Assembly: GCF_000687165.1 (NCBI RefSeq)
Contig: NZ_JMKU01000006.1
Coordinates: 1 to 64,000, forward strand
Source: Paracidovorax oryzae ATCC 19882
Lineage (GTDB): Bacteria; Pseudomonadota; Gammaproteobacteria; Burkholderiales; Burkholderiaceae_C
Reading direction: 5' to 3'
DNA: 64,000 nt
The notes below the pieces were generated by a model, which was given only the letters and a program-made list of their open reading frames with translations, was not told the DNA's origin and searched no databases. The translations under genes were made by a program, and so were the position numbers. Positions 26,243 through 34,630 of the stretch are shown here, in pieces; positions within the stretch are counted from its first letter, which is position 1; each line of letters starts with the position of its first letter.

Positions 26243-27040
26243 GTGAACAAGCGTTTTCTGCTCCGCTCCTTCATCGCCTCGTCGATCGCCCTGCTGCTGG
26301 CCCCTGGCGCCATGGCCCAGGACAAGCCGGTCAAGGTCGGCGTGACCGCCGGCCCCCATGCGCAGATCTTCGAGCAGGTCAGGAAGGTGGCCGAGAAGGA
26401 CGGCCTGAAGATCCAGATCGTCGAATTCAGCGACTACGTGCAGCCGAACGCCGCACTCGCGGCCGGTGACCTCGACGCCAACAGCTACCAGCACAAGCCC
26501 TACCTCGACGCCCAGGTGAAGGACCGCGGCTACAAGCTGGTGTCCGCGGGCTACACGGTCAACTTCCCCATCGGCCTGTATTCGAAGAAGGTGAAGAAGC
26601 TCGAAGACCTGAAGGAAGGCGCACGCTTCGGCATTCCCAACGACCCGACCAACGGCGGCCGCGTACTGCTGGTGCTGCAGGACAAGGGCCTCATCAAGCT
26701 CAAGGAGGGCGCCGGCCTCAAGGCCACGCCGCTGGACGTCACCTCCAATCCGAAGAAGCTCAAGTTCGTGGAGCTGGACGCTGCCCAGCTCGCCCGCTCG
26801 CTGGACGACCTGGATGCCGCCGCGATCAACACCAACTTCGCGCTGTCCGCGGGCCTCAATCCCAAGACCGACGCCATCGCCCAGGAAAGCGCCAAGAGCC
26901 CGTACGTGAACATCATCGCCGTGCGCGAAGCCGACAAGGACAAGCCCTGGGTGGCCAAGCTCGTGAAGGCCTACCACTCCGAGGAGGTGCGCCAGTACAT
27001 CGACACGCAGTTCAAGGGTGCGGTGCTCGCCGGCTGGTGA
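26243..27040 (+). CDS. metQ: Methionine ABC transporter substrate-binding protein MetQ
   Basis: A 265-residue NlpA/MetQ-family binding protein. GTG 26243 was chosen: it begins VNKRFLLRSF with a Sec signal ending AMA (about 25 residues). There is no lipobox Cys, so it is probably free in the periplasm. Family motifs VGVTAGPHAQIFEQVRKVAE, NSYQHKPYLD and FGIPNDPTNGGR are present. It serves MetNI although separated from them by the chemoreceptor gene. A strong terminator follows. Confidence 0.95.
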   Translation: MNKRFLLRSFIASSIALLLAPGAMAQDKPVKVGVTAGPHAQIFEQVRKVAEKDGLKIQIVEFSDYVQPNAALAAGDLDANSYQHKPYLDAQVKDRGYKLVSAGYTVNFPIGLYSKKVKKLEDLKEGARFGIPNDPTNGGRVLLVLQDKGLIKLKEGAGLKATPLDVTSNPKKLKFVELDAAQLARSLDDLDAAAINTNFALSAGLNPKTDAIAQESAKSPYVNIIAVREADKDKPWVAKLVKAYHSEEVRQYIDTQFKGAVLAGW

Positions 27041-27093
27041 GCAGGCCTCTGGCGTGCAGGGATGGCGGCCCGTCATGGGCGCGCCCTGCCGGT

Positions 27094-27133
27094 AAAAGCC
27101 GCATGCAGCCTCGTGGGCGCATGCGGCTTTTTT
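27094..27133 (+). terminator. Rho-independent terminator after metQ
   Basis: AAAAGCCGCATGC and GCATGCGGCTTTT form a 13-bp stem around a 12-base loop, followed by a T run. It separates the methionine genes from the encapsulin operon. Confidence 0.93.
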
Positions 27134-27186
27134 GCGTGGCGGATAGCGGCTGGAGGCTTTTCCTGTCGGTGCTTTGATGGATGATT

Positions 27187-27214
27187 TTGTTGTGAAGTCT
27201 TAATTTTTTATTAT
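27187..27214 (+). promoter_or_regulatory. Putative promoter of the rhodanese-encapsulin operon
   Basis: TTGTTG (27187-27192), a 16-base spacer and TATTAT (27209-27214) lie in a strikingly AT-rich patch (about 27177-27217) in otherwise GC-rich DNA, roughly 100 bases before the rhodanese start. AT-rich upstream regions are typical of CysB-type LysR control in sulfur genes, but no specific operator can be proven by eye. Confidence 0.45.
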
Positions 27215-27312
27215 TTTGGGTTCCGATGTGTGGGTTCTACAGTGACACGGCAGCGGGCGTTCGCGCCCTTTGAAAGCTGGCGTTCCACACCCCTACATTA
27301 CAGGAGAATCCA

Positions 27313-27795
27313 ATGTCATCCGCCGCCCTTGTCGATGCCGTACTGCCGCCCGAACTCGAGGCCGCGCGCGAACACGCGCAGGCCGCGGGGCTGCCGCACG
27401 CAGGCGGGGTCGTCCCGCCGGTGGCCTGGCGGCTGCACCAGCAGGGCCTTGCCGTGCTGGTGGACGTGCGCTCCGCCGAAGAGCGCAAATTCGTCGGCCA
27501 TGTGCCCGGTTCGCTGCATGTTCCCTGGGCCACCGGAACGGCCCTCACGCGCAATCCGCGCTTCGTGCGCGAACTCGAGGCCCGGCTGGCGCCCTATGGC
27601 GGGCGCAACGCTGTGGCGCTGCTGCTGTGCCGCAGCGGCAAGCGCTCGGCCCTGGCTGCGCAGGCCGCGGCACAGGCTGGGTTCGGCACGGTGTTCAACG
27701 TGCTCGAAGGCTTCGAGGGCGAACTGGACGCGCTGGAACACCGCGGCGGCAGCGATGGCTGGCGCTTCCATGGCCTGCCCTGGGTGCAGGACTGA
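27313..27795 (+). CDS. Rhodanese-domain sulfurtransferase of the encapsulin operon
   Basis: A 160-residue single-domain rhodanese with the active-site loop LLCRSGKRS (Cys106 nucleophile), DVRSAEERKFVGHVPGSLHV (CH2A-like motif) and a tail ending GWRFHGLPWVQD. It would carry a persulfide from a donor to an acceptor in the cytoplasm. An AGGAG ribosome-binding site sits well placed before ATG 27313. It is the first gene of the operon that continues with serine acetyltransferase, an XRE regulator, encapsulin and cysteine desulfurase, so it probably handles sulfur entering or leaving the nanocompartment (inference). Confidence 0.92.
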   Translation: MSSAALVDAVLPPELEAAREHAQAAGLPHAGGVVPPVAWRLHQQGLAVLVDVRSAEERKFVGHVPGSLHVPWATGTALTRNPRFVRELEARLAPYGGRNAVALLLCRSGKRSALAAQAAAQAGFGTVFNVLEGFEGELDALEHRGGSDGWRFHGLPWVQD

Positions 27796-27819
27796 TGCGG
27801 CGTGCTCCGGAGACTGCCC

Positions 27820-28758
27820 ATGGCCACTTTCGACATCGCCGGCATCGCCCGGCAGCTGCACTCTGCCCGCAGCGAATGGCGCGAAGCGCAGAACCGTGAA
27901 CAGGAACCTGCCAGCCGCGAGTTCCCTTCCCGCGATGCGGTGGCGCGCATCGTGGAGCAACTGAAGGGCGCGCTCTTCCCCCTGCGGCTGGGCCCGCACG
28001 ACCTGCGTCCGGAAAGCGAAGACATCTTCGTCGCCCACGAGCTCGACGCGGCCCTGCAGGCGCTGCACGGGCAGGTGGTCCTCGAACTGCGCCACGGTGC
28101 CCGGCATGCCGGCGCGAGGCCCGTGGAGGAGGGCATGGAACCGGCGGCGCTGCATGCCGCGCGCGCTTTCGCCGAATCGCTGTCCGGCATCCGGCGCCTG
28201 CTGGATTCGGACGTGCTCGCCGCCTACCATGGCGACCCTGCCGCGCGCAGTGTGGACGAGGTCCTGCTCTGCTATCCCGGCGTGCTGGCCATGATCCACC
28301 ACCGGCTGGCGCACGGGCTCTACGGCCTGGGCCTGCCGCTGCTGGCGCGCATGGTGTCCGAACTGGCGCACGCGCAGACGGGCATCGACATCCATCCCGG
28401 CGCGCGCATCGGTGCGGGATTCTTCATCGACCACGGCACCGGGGTGGTGATCGGCGAAACCGCCGTCATCGGCGAGCGCGTTCGCCTCTACCAGGCCGTG
28501 ACGCTCGGCGCCAAGCGGTTTCCCACCGACGCCGAAGGGCGGCCGCGCAAGGGGCTGGCACGCCATCCGGTGGTGGAGGACGACGTGGTCATCTATGCCG
28601 GCGCCACCATCCTCGGCCGCGTGACGCTCGGACGCGGCGCGGTGATCGGCGGCAATGTGTGGGTCACCCGCGATGTGCCAGCCGGTGCGCACATCACCCA
28701 GGCGAGCGCCCGCGAGAGCACTTCCGCGCACGAGCCGGCGGGCAGGGGGGACGCATGA
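27820..28758 (+). CDS. Serine O-acetyltransferase (EpsC/CysE type)
   Basis: A 312-residue enzyme making O-acetylserine, the precursor of cysteine, from serine and acetyl-CoA. The N-terminal helical domain is followed by a left-handed beta-helix of hexapeptide repeats (GIDIHPGARIGAGFFIDHGT, VVIGETAVIG, ARHPVVEDDVVIYAGATILG). The catalytic His is in the DHGTGVVIGE motif. The N-terminal extension is longer than in E. coli CysE and fits the EpsC-like form that accompanies family 2A encapsulins. The stop overlaps the XRE gene start. Confidence 0.92.
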   Translation: MATFDIAGIARQLHSARSEWREAQNREQEPASREFPSRDAVARIVEQLKGALFPLRLGPHDLRPESEDIFVAHELDAALQALHGQVVLELRHGARHAGARPVEEGMEPAALHAARAFAESLSGIRRLLDSDVLAAYHGDPAARSVDEVLLCYPGVLAMIHHRLAHGLYGLGLPLLARMVSELAHAQTGIDIHPGARIGAGFFIDHGTGVVIGETAVIGERVRLYQAVTLGAKRFPTDAEGRPRKGLARHPVVEDDVVIYAGATILGRVTLGRGAVIGGNVWVTRDVPAGAHITQASARESTSAHEPAGRGDA

Positions 28759-29009
28759 CGGGGCATTTCGTCAGGAGCTTCGGCATCGCGGTGAGGCAGA
28801 CGCGCATGTCGCTGGGCTGGTCGCAGGAGCGGCTCGCGGAGCGCTCCGACCTGGACCGGTCCTATGTGGGCGAGATAGAGCGGGGCACGGTCGTCGCGTC
28901 GCTGGCCACCGTCTCCAAGCTCGCGCAATCGCTGGCCGTGCCGGCCTCCACGCTGATCCTGCGGGGCGAGGCGCTCGCCAGCGCACGGCCCGGGCAGGAG
29001 GCCGATTGA
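28755..29009 (+). CDS. Small XRE-family regulator inside the encapsulin operon
   Basis: An 84-residue protein that is essentially one Cro/C1-type helix-turn-helix: FGIAVRQTRMSLGWSQERLA, SDLDRSYVGEIERG and LATVSKLAQSLAVPASTL. The start overlaps the acetyltransferase stop (ATGA), so it is co-translated with the operon; the shell gene begins 87 bases after its stop. Its position suggests control of the operon itself, perhaps in response to sulfur status, but there is no sensor domain to support a particular signal. Confidence 0.85.
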   Translation: MTGHFVRSFGIAVRQTRMSLGWSQERLAERSDLDRSYVGEIERGTVVASLATVSKLAQSLAVPASTLILRGEALASARPGQEAD

Positions 29010-29095
29010 CGGCTATAGCCTGTTGAGCCCGACAGTGCCGGCCGGGACACTCCAGGGGTTTTCCATCACTGGCACGAACCACGGGAGTCTCAGAC

Positions 29096-30028
29096 ATGTC
29101 GGCAACACTGGGCGGCACCACCGCACTCGGCGACAACGCAGCACGGCAACTGGCCAACGCCACCAAGACCGCGCCGCAGCTTTCCACCATCAGCCCGCGC
29201 TGGCTCACGCACCTGCTGCAGTGGGTGCCGGTCGAGGCAGGCATCTACCGCCTCAACCGCGTCCGGAACCCTGAATCCATCAAGGTGACCTGCACCGCGA
29301 AGGAAGAGGAGAACCAGCTTCCCCGCACCTTCGTCGATTACGAGGAACATCCGCGCGAGTTCTTCCTTAACGCGGTCTCCACCGTGCTCGACGTGCACAC
29401 GCGCATCTCGGATCTCTACAGCAGCCCGCACGACCAGGTGAAGGAACAGCTTCGCCTGACGATCGAAACCATCAAGGAGAACCAGGAAAGCGAGCTGATC
29501 AACAACCCGGACTACGGCCTGCTGGCCCAGGTGGCGGAAGAGCAGCGCATCTTCCCGCTCACGGGTGCGCCGACGCCGGACGACCTCGACGAGCTGCTCA
29601 CCAAGGTCTGGAAGGAGCCCGCATTCTTCCTGACCAACCCGCTCGCCATCGCCGCCTTCGGCCGCGAGGCCACGCGCCGCGGCACGCCGCCGCCCACGGT
29701 GAGCCTGTTCGGCTCGCAGTTCATCACCTGGCGCGGCATCCCGCTGATCCCTTCGGACAAGGTGCCCGTGGCGGATGGCAAGAGCAAAATCCTGCTGCTG
29801 CGCGTGGGCGAACGCCGCCAGGGCGTGGTCGGCCTGTTCCAGCCGGGCCTGCCCGGCGAGCAGAGCCCCGGGCTCTCGGTGCGCTTCATGGGCATCAACA
29901 ACCACGCGATCGCCTCCTACCTGATCTCGCTCTACTGCTCGCTCGCCGTGCTCACGCCCGACGCACTGGCCGTGCTCGACGACGTGGAGGTGAACCGCTA
30001 CCACGACTATCCGGACACCTACAAGTGA
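29096..30028 (+). CDS. Family 2A encapsulin shell protein (SrpI-like)
   Basis: A 310-residue HK97-fold shell protein that self-assembles into a protein nanocompartment. Family 2A features include the N-terminal arm (ALGDNAARQLANATKTAPQL), the SPRWLTHLLQWVPVEAGIYR segment, the E-loop region (EEHPREFFLNAVSTVLDVHT) and the C-terminal SLYCSLAVLTPDALAVLDDV. This is the sulfur-metabolism shell known as SrpI in Synechococcus. No phage head or packaging genes are nearby and the cargo gene follows directly. No signal peptide: cytoplasmic. Confidence 0.93.
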   Translation: MSATLGGTTALGDNAARQLANATKTAPQLSTISPRWLTHLLQWVPVEAGIYRLNRVRNPESIKVTCTAKEEENQLPRTFVDYEEHPREFFLNAVSTVLDVHTRISDLYSSPHDQVKEQLRLTIETIKENQESELINNPDYGLLAQVAEEQRIFPLTGAPTPDDLDELLTKVWKEPAFFLTNPLAIAAFGREATRRGTPPPTVSLFGSQFITWRGIPLIPSDKVPVADGKSKILLLRVGERRQGVVGLFQPGLPGEQSPGLSVRFMGINNHAIASYLISLYCSLAVLTPDALAVLDDVEVNRYHDYPDTYK

Positions 30029-30045
30029 GCGGCGGAGGCGCACCG

Positions 30046-31977
30046 ATGGCGATCCCTTCCCCTTCGACTTCCCTCCTGCCCGGCGTGGCCGACGGGGCGC
30101 CGCCGCCGTTGGACGCCGCGCAGCTGGCCCGCATGGCCAACGCGCTTTTCAGCGCGCTGCCCGGGCAGGAGCCACCGGCCGCGGTGCCGGGCGTGCAGGC
30201 GCCGGTGAACGTGGCACCCGCGGGCTCTCCCCTGGCCAGCTCCGCCGGGCTGGCGCCGGGCGTGCCCGGAACCTTCCTGCCGCAGGGGCTGGTGCCCGGC
30301 GGCAACCTGCTGCCGGCTTCGCCGACGCCGCTGGCGTCGCTGGCCCACCGCGCGCCGGCCCTGGTGCCCCATGCCCAGTCGGGCAACGCGGTGCCGGACC
30401 ATGCGTTCGCCGCCGTTCCCGCCTATGAGCCGCGCGCCGGCAGCGCGCTGACCGGTGTCGCACCGGTGGGCGAACCCGCTGCGAGGTCCGCGGCGGCATC
30501 GCCGTACTACTTCAGCGATTTCACGCACCCGGGCTCCGCCGGCGCCTCCGGGCAGGGGCTGGACGCGCTGTCCCGCCTTCCGTTCGCCGTACCCGACGTT
30601 CCGCAAGCTGTCCCGGCATCCGCTGCACGGGAAGCCGAGCCCTCGTCCGAACCGCGCTTCTACTTCGTGGATGCGGTCACGCTCCCCGACGGCTACGTGA
30701 CGCCGGCGCATCCGTCCCGGCACGCAGCGCCGGCCGTGCCCGGGGCCTTGACCGGCGGCGGTGGCTTCGACGTGCATGCGGTGCGGCGCGATTTCCCGAT
30801 CCTTTCCGAGCGCGTGAACGGCCGCCCGCTGGCCTGGCTGGACAACGCCGCCACCACGCACAAGCCGCGCGCGGTGATCGAGCGCATCAGCCACTTCTAC
30901 GAGCACGAGAATTCCAACATCCACCGCGCCGCGCATGAGCTGGCCGCCCGCGCCACGGACGCCTACGAAGGTGCGCGCGAACGCGTGCGGCGCTTCCTGA
31001 ATGCGCCGGACGTGAACGAGGTCATCTTCGTGCGTGGCACCACCGAGGCCATCAACCTCGTGGCCAAGAGCTGGGGCGAGCGGCACGTGGGCGAGGGCGA
31101 CGAGATCATCGTCAGCCACCTCGAACACCATGCCAACATCGTTCCGTGGCAGCAACTCGCGGCCGACAAGGGCGCGAAACTGCGCGTGATCCCCGTGGAC
31201 GACAGCGGGCAGGTCCGCCTGGACGAGTACCAGAAGCTGCTGAACAGCCGCACGAAGATCGTCGCGGTCACGCAGGTGTCCAACGCCCTCGGCACCGTGG
31301 TGCCCGTCAGGCAGATCGTGGAGATGGCCCACCGCGCGGGCGCCCGCGCGCTGGTGGACGGCGCGCAGTCCGTCTCGCACATGCGCGTGGACGTGCAGGA
31401 CATCGGCGCGGACTTCTTCGTCTTCTCCGGCCACAAGGTCTTCGGCCCCACCGGCATCGGAGCGCTGTGGGGCCGGCGGGAGGTGCTGGAGGACATGCCG
31501 CCCTGGCAGGGCGGGGGCAACATGATCGCCGACGTCACCTTCGAGAAGACGGTCTACCAGCCCCTGCCCAATACCTTCGAGGCGGGCACCGGCAACATCG
31601 CGGACGCCGTGGGCCTGGGCGCGGCCATCGACTACGTCGGGCGCATCGGCATCGAGGCGATCGCGCGCTACGAGCACGAGCTGCTGGAGTACGGCATGCG
31701 CGCGCTGGGCAGCGTGCGCGGCGTGCGCCTCATCGGCACCGCCGCAGACAAGGCGAGCGTGATGTCGTTCGTGCTGGCCGGACACACGACCGCCGAGGTG
31801 GGCGATGCGCTCAACCGGGAAGGCATCGCGGTGCGCACGGGCCACCATTGCGCGCAGCCCATCCTGCGCCGCTTCGGCGTGGAGGCCACCGTACGGCCCT
31901 CGCTGGCGTTCTACAACACCTTCGAGGAGATCGACCGCCTGGTCGGCGTGGTGGAGCGCCTGTCCGCCCGGCGCTGA
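30046..31977 (+). CDS. Cysteine desulfurase, encapsulin cargo with disordered N-terminal domain
   Basis: A 643-residue PLP enzyme that removes sulfur from cysteine. Residues 241-643 form a SufS-type desulfurase: PLP-binding Lys464 in FSGHKVFGPTGIG and catalytic Cys602 in RTGHHCAQPILRRF. Residues 1-240 are a Pro/Ala/Gly-rich, apparently disordered extension that carries the encapsulation signals of family 2A cargo. Possible docking motifs are an amphipathic helix (AAQLARMANALFSALPG, 25-40) and two aromatic patches, SPYYFSDF (152-159) and PRFYFVDA (203-210). ATG 30046 is preferred over GTG 30025 because GGAGG precedes it. It loads into the adjacent shell. Confidence 0.93.
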   Translation: MAIPSPSTSLLPGVADGAPPPLDAAQLARMANALFSALPGQEPPAAVPGVQAPVNVAPAGSPLASSAGLAPGVPGTFLPQGLVPGGNLLPASPTPLASLAHRAPALVPHAQSGNAVPDHAFAAVPAYEPRAGSALTGVAPVGEPAARSAAASPYYFSDFTHPGSAGASGQGLDALSRLPFAVPDVPQAVPASAAREAEPSSEPRFYFVDAVTLPDGYVTPAHPSRHAAPAVPGALTGGGGFDVHAVRRDFPILSERVNGRPLAWLDNAATTHKPRAVIERISHFYEHENSNIHRAAHELAARATDAYEGARERVRRFLNAPDVNEVIFVRGTTEAINLVAKSWGERHVGEGDEIIVSHLEHHANIVPWQQLAADKGAKLRVIPVDDSGQVRLDEYQKLLNSRTKIVAVTQVSNALGTVVPVRQIVEMAHRAGARALVDGAQSVSHMRVDVQDIGADFFVFSGHKVFGPTGIGALWGRREVLEDMPPWQGGGNMIADVTFEKTVYQPLPNTFEAGTGNIADAVGLGAAIDYVGRIGIEAIARYEHELLEYGMRALGSVRGVRLIGTAADKASVMSFVLAGHTTAEVGDALNREGIAVRTGHHCAQPILRRFGVEATVRPSLAFYNTFEEIDRLVGVVERLSARR

Positions 31978-32114
31978 GGGCGCCGGTGCCCCGTGAATGC
32001 GCGCTTGCCTGACAGGCGTGCCTGCCATGGGGCGTGATGATGGAAACCGTCGCGCTGGCCGATGGCACAGCGCGCGTCCGTTTCCGTCGCCATCCCCTAC
32101 CTCAAGGAGTCTCC

Positions 32115-32669
32115 ATGAGCCAATACACCATCGCCGTCCTCGTGGGCAGCCTGCGCAAGGATTCGTTCAACCGCCGCATGGCCGATGCCCTGGCCAGGCT
32201 GGCGCCGCCCGATTTCACGCTCACCCAGGTGCGCATCGACGACCTGCCGCTCTACAACCAGGACGACGACGGCCACCAGAGCGAATCCGTGCTGCGGCTG
32301 AAGTCCGAAATATCCAAGGCCCAGGGCCTGCTGTTCGTCACGCCCGAGTACAACCGCTCCATCCCGGGCGTGCTCAAGAACGCCATCGACCATGCATCCC
32401 GCCCTTATGGCCAGAGCGTCTGGGGCGGCAAGCCGGCAGGCGTGATCGGGGTGTCCGTCGGTGCCATCGGCACCGCGCTCGCCCAGCAGCACCTGCGCAA
32501 CGTGCTGGCCTACCTCGATGTCCCTACGCTAGGCCAGCCCGAGGCCTTCATCCAGGCCAAGGACGGCCTGTTCGCCGACGACGGCGGCATCGGTGAGTCG
32601 AGCCGGCAGTTCATCCAGACCTGGATGGACAAGTACGCGGCCTGGGTGCGCCGCCACGCGCAGGCCTGA
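32115..32669 (+). CDS. NADPH-dependent FMN reductase family protein
   Basis: A 184-residue flavodoxin-fold oxidoreductase. The FMN-phosphate loop VLVGSLRKDSFNRRMADALA and the TPEYNRSIPGVLKNAIDHAS motif are those of the SsuE/ChrR-like NADPH-dependent FMN reductase family. ATG 32115 has AAGGAG upstream; the in-frame extension to 32034 lacks family sequence. It follows the encapsulin cargo gene by 137 bases and could supply reduced flavin to sulfur metabolism (as SsuE does) or act as a quinone reductase; the two cannot be told apart here. Confidence 0.9.
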   Translation: MSQYTIAVLVGSLRKDSFNRRMADALARLAPPDFTLTQVRIDDLPLYNQDDDGHQSESVLRLKSEISKAQGLLFVTPEYNRSIPGVLKNAIDHASRPYGQSVWGGKPAGVIGVSVGAIGTALAQQHLRNVLAYLDVPTLGQPEAFIQAKDGLFADDGGIGESSRQFIQTWMDKYAAWVRRHAQA

Positions 32670-32711
32670 CAAGGGCTTGCAGATGCCTGCCCGCAGGCCG
32701 CAGCGCCGTGT

Positions 32712-33353
32712 TCAGGCCGCTTCGGCCAGCGCAGCGGCAGGTGCCGCGGCATGCGCCTGGATGTCGGCATCGGCGCTCGAGAGCGCCTGGGCGCGGGCGT
32801 CCGGGCCCATGGCCACGCCTTCGGCACGCACGAAGCGCACGTCGGTAACGCCGAAGAAGCCGAACACCGTCTGCAGGTAGCTTTCCTGGTGCTCCAGCGC
32901 CCGGCCGGCATCGCTCGTGGAATACACGCCGCCGCGCGACGACACCACGATCACCGTCTTGCCTTGCGCCAGGCCCTCGGGGCCGTTGGCGCCGTAGCGG
33001 AACGTGCGGCCGGGCTGGGCGATGCGGTCGATCCAGGCCTTGAGCTGCGTGGGGATGCCGAAGTTGTAGAAGGGCGCGCCGACCACGACCACATCGGCCG
33101 CGAGGAACTGGCTCACCAGCGTCTCGGACACGGCGTTCTCACGCTGCTGCGACTCGCTCAGCCCGTCGGTCTGCCCCGTGCGGGGAGCCATCGCGTCCAT
33201 GGTGAAATGCCCCGGTGCCTGCGCCACGAGATCGAGGTATTGCACCTCGGTGCCGGGGTGGGCGGCCACCCAAGCGGCCACGGTCTTGGCCGTCAGCTGG
33301 CGCGAAACGGATGCGTTGCCGGTGATGGCGGAATCGATGTGCAGCAGTCGCAT
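32712..33353 (-). CDS. azoR: FMN-dependent NADH-azoreductase
   Basis: A 213-residue flavodoxin-like NADH:quinone/azo reductase. AzoR motifs include [20 protein letters not shown] at the N-terminus, [20 protein letters not shown], and GGVYS in the FMN-binding loop. It is divergent from a LysR gene 133 bases away, a common pairing in which the regulator controls the reductase in response to quinones or thiol stress. Its 3' end converges on the FMN reductase gene. Confidence 0.92.
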   Translation of the reverse strand: MRLLHIDSAITGNASVSRQLTAKTVAAWVAAHPGTEVQYLDLVAQAPGHFTMDAMAPRTGQTDGLSESQQRENAVSETLVSQFLAADVVVVGAPFYNFGIPTQLKAWIDRIAQPGRTFRYGANGPEGLAQGKTVIVVSSRGGVYSTSDAGRALEHQESYLQTVFGFFGVTDVRFVRAEGVAMGPDARAQALSSADADIQAHAAAPAAALAEAA

Positions 33354-33486
33354 GGTTTTCTCCTGGTGTCGGGTAAGTGGGCCACACCATGTGGCGTTGA
33401 TTGGATTGTGCGGCGGTGTGGATGCATTGATAAGGCAGAGCATTTACGATAGATCGTTCCATCCATGAGACGATGAACAGGGAGCC

Positions 33487-34428
33487 ATGGCCATGCAAGA
33501 CCTGAACGACATGCTGTATTTCGCCGAAGTGGTGGAGCGGGGCGGCTTTGCTGCCGCGGGCCGTGCCCTCGGCATCCCGAAATCCCGGCTGTCGCGGCGT
33601 GTGTCCGACCTCGAGGCGCAACTGGGCGTGCGGCTGCTGCAGCGCACCACCCGCAAGCTGTCGCTCACCGAGATCGGCGAGTCCTACCTGCGCCACTGCC
33701 AGGCCGTGCGGGAGGCCGCGCAGGCCGCCTCCGACGCGGTGGCCGAGGTCCAGACGGAGCCGCGCGGCACGGTGCGCGTGAGCTGCCCGGTCACGCTTGC
33801 CCAGACGGTGCTGGGCGAGTTGATGCCGATCTTCCTGGAGCGCCATCCCCAGGTGCGGGTGGAGATGCAGGTCACCAACCGGGCCGTCGATCTGGTGGAA
33901 GAGGGCGTGGACGTGGCCCTGCGCGTGCGGCCCAACCTGGACGACAGCGGCAGCATGGTCGTCAAGCGGCTCGACGATGCCCGGCAGGTGCTGGTGGCCA
34001 GCCCCGCACTGCTGGCCCGGCAGGGCACGCCGGCCAGCGTGGCCGGGCTGGCGCGGCTGGACAGCATGGCCATGTCCGCCATGGACGGCCGCTCCAGCCT
34101 GCGGCTGGTCGGGCCGGAGGGCCAGGAAGAGGTGGTGCAGCTCACTCCCAGGTACGTAGCGGACGACCTGCTTACCCTCAAGTTCGCCGCGCTCGCCGGC
34201 ACCGGCCTGTGCTGGCTGCCCGACTACATGTGCCAGGCCGAACTGGGTGAGGGCCGCCTGGTGCGCATCCTGCCCGGCTGGTCCACCCCGCGCGGCGTGG
34301 TGCACGCCGTGTTCCCGTCGCGCCGCGGCCTGGCCCCGGCCGTGCGACGCTTCCTGGACTTCCTCGGCGAGACCGTTCCCGGGCACAACGAGGTGGTCTG
34401 CCGGCGCGGCGATACGCGCACTGCCTGA
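33487..34428 (+). CDS. LysR-family regulator, divergent from azoR
   Basis: A 313-residue CrgA-type LysR regulator with HTH DLNDMLYFAEVVERGGFAAA, then LGIPKSRLSRRVSDLEAQLG, and an effector domain starting RGTVRVSCPVTLAQTVLGEL. The start may be ATG 33487 or ATG 33493 (MQDLNDM). It is probably the regulator of the divergent azoreductase gene. The inducer is not known. Confidence 0.92.
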   Translation: MAMQDLNDMLYFAEVVERGGFAAAGRALGIPKSRLSRRVSDLEAQLGVRLLQRTTRKLSLTEIGESYLRHCQAVREAAQAASDAVAEVQTEPRGTVRVSCPVTLAQTVLGELMPIFLERHPQVRVEMQVTNRAVDLVEEGVDVALRVRPNLDDSGSMVVKRLDDARQVLVASPALLARQGTPASVAGLARLDSMAMSAMDGRSSLRLVGPEGQEEVVQLTPRYVADDLLTLKFAALAGTGLCWLPDYMCQAELGEGRLVRILPGWSTPRGVVHAVFPSRRGLAPAVRRFLDFLGETVPGHNEVVCRRGDTRTA

Positions 34429-34630
34429 TCCCCTGCGCGCGCTGCATTACACGCGCTTTACACACGTGCCGTACACTGTTTCGTAACTGATCGGTCACTT
34501 TGTGGACTCTTCGGTAAATCACGTACGCGCAGCGATATCCCTGGCGCTGGGATTGCAGGGGCCGCAAGTCCCGCCGCGCGTGTGCTCCCCCTGCTACGCA
34601 GGGCCTTCGTTGCCGTCCCTCCGTCCACCC

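Noticed and set aside
29096..30028. Phage capsid gene / prophage
   Set aside because: The HK97-fold protein is followed by its desulfurase cargo and preceded by sulfur genes; no portal, protease, terminase or tail genes are present.
30025..30045. GTG start for the desulfurase overlapping the encapsulin stop
   Set aside because: Possible, but GGAGG is correctly spaced for ATG 30046 and the seven extra residues add nothing recognisable.
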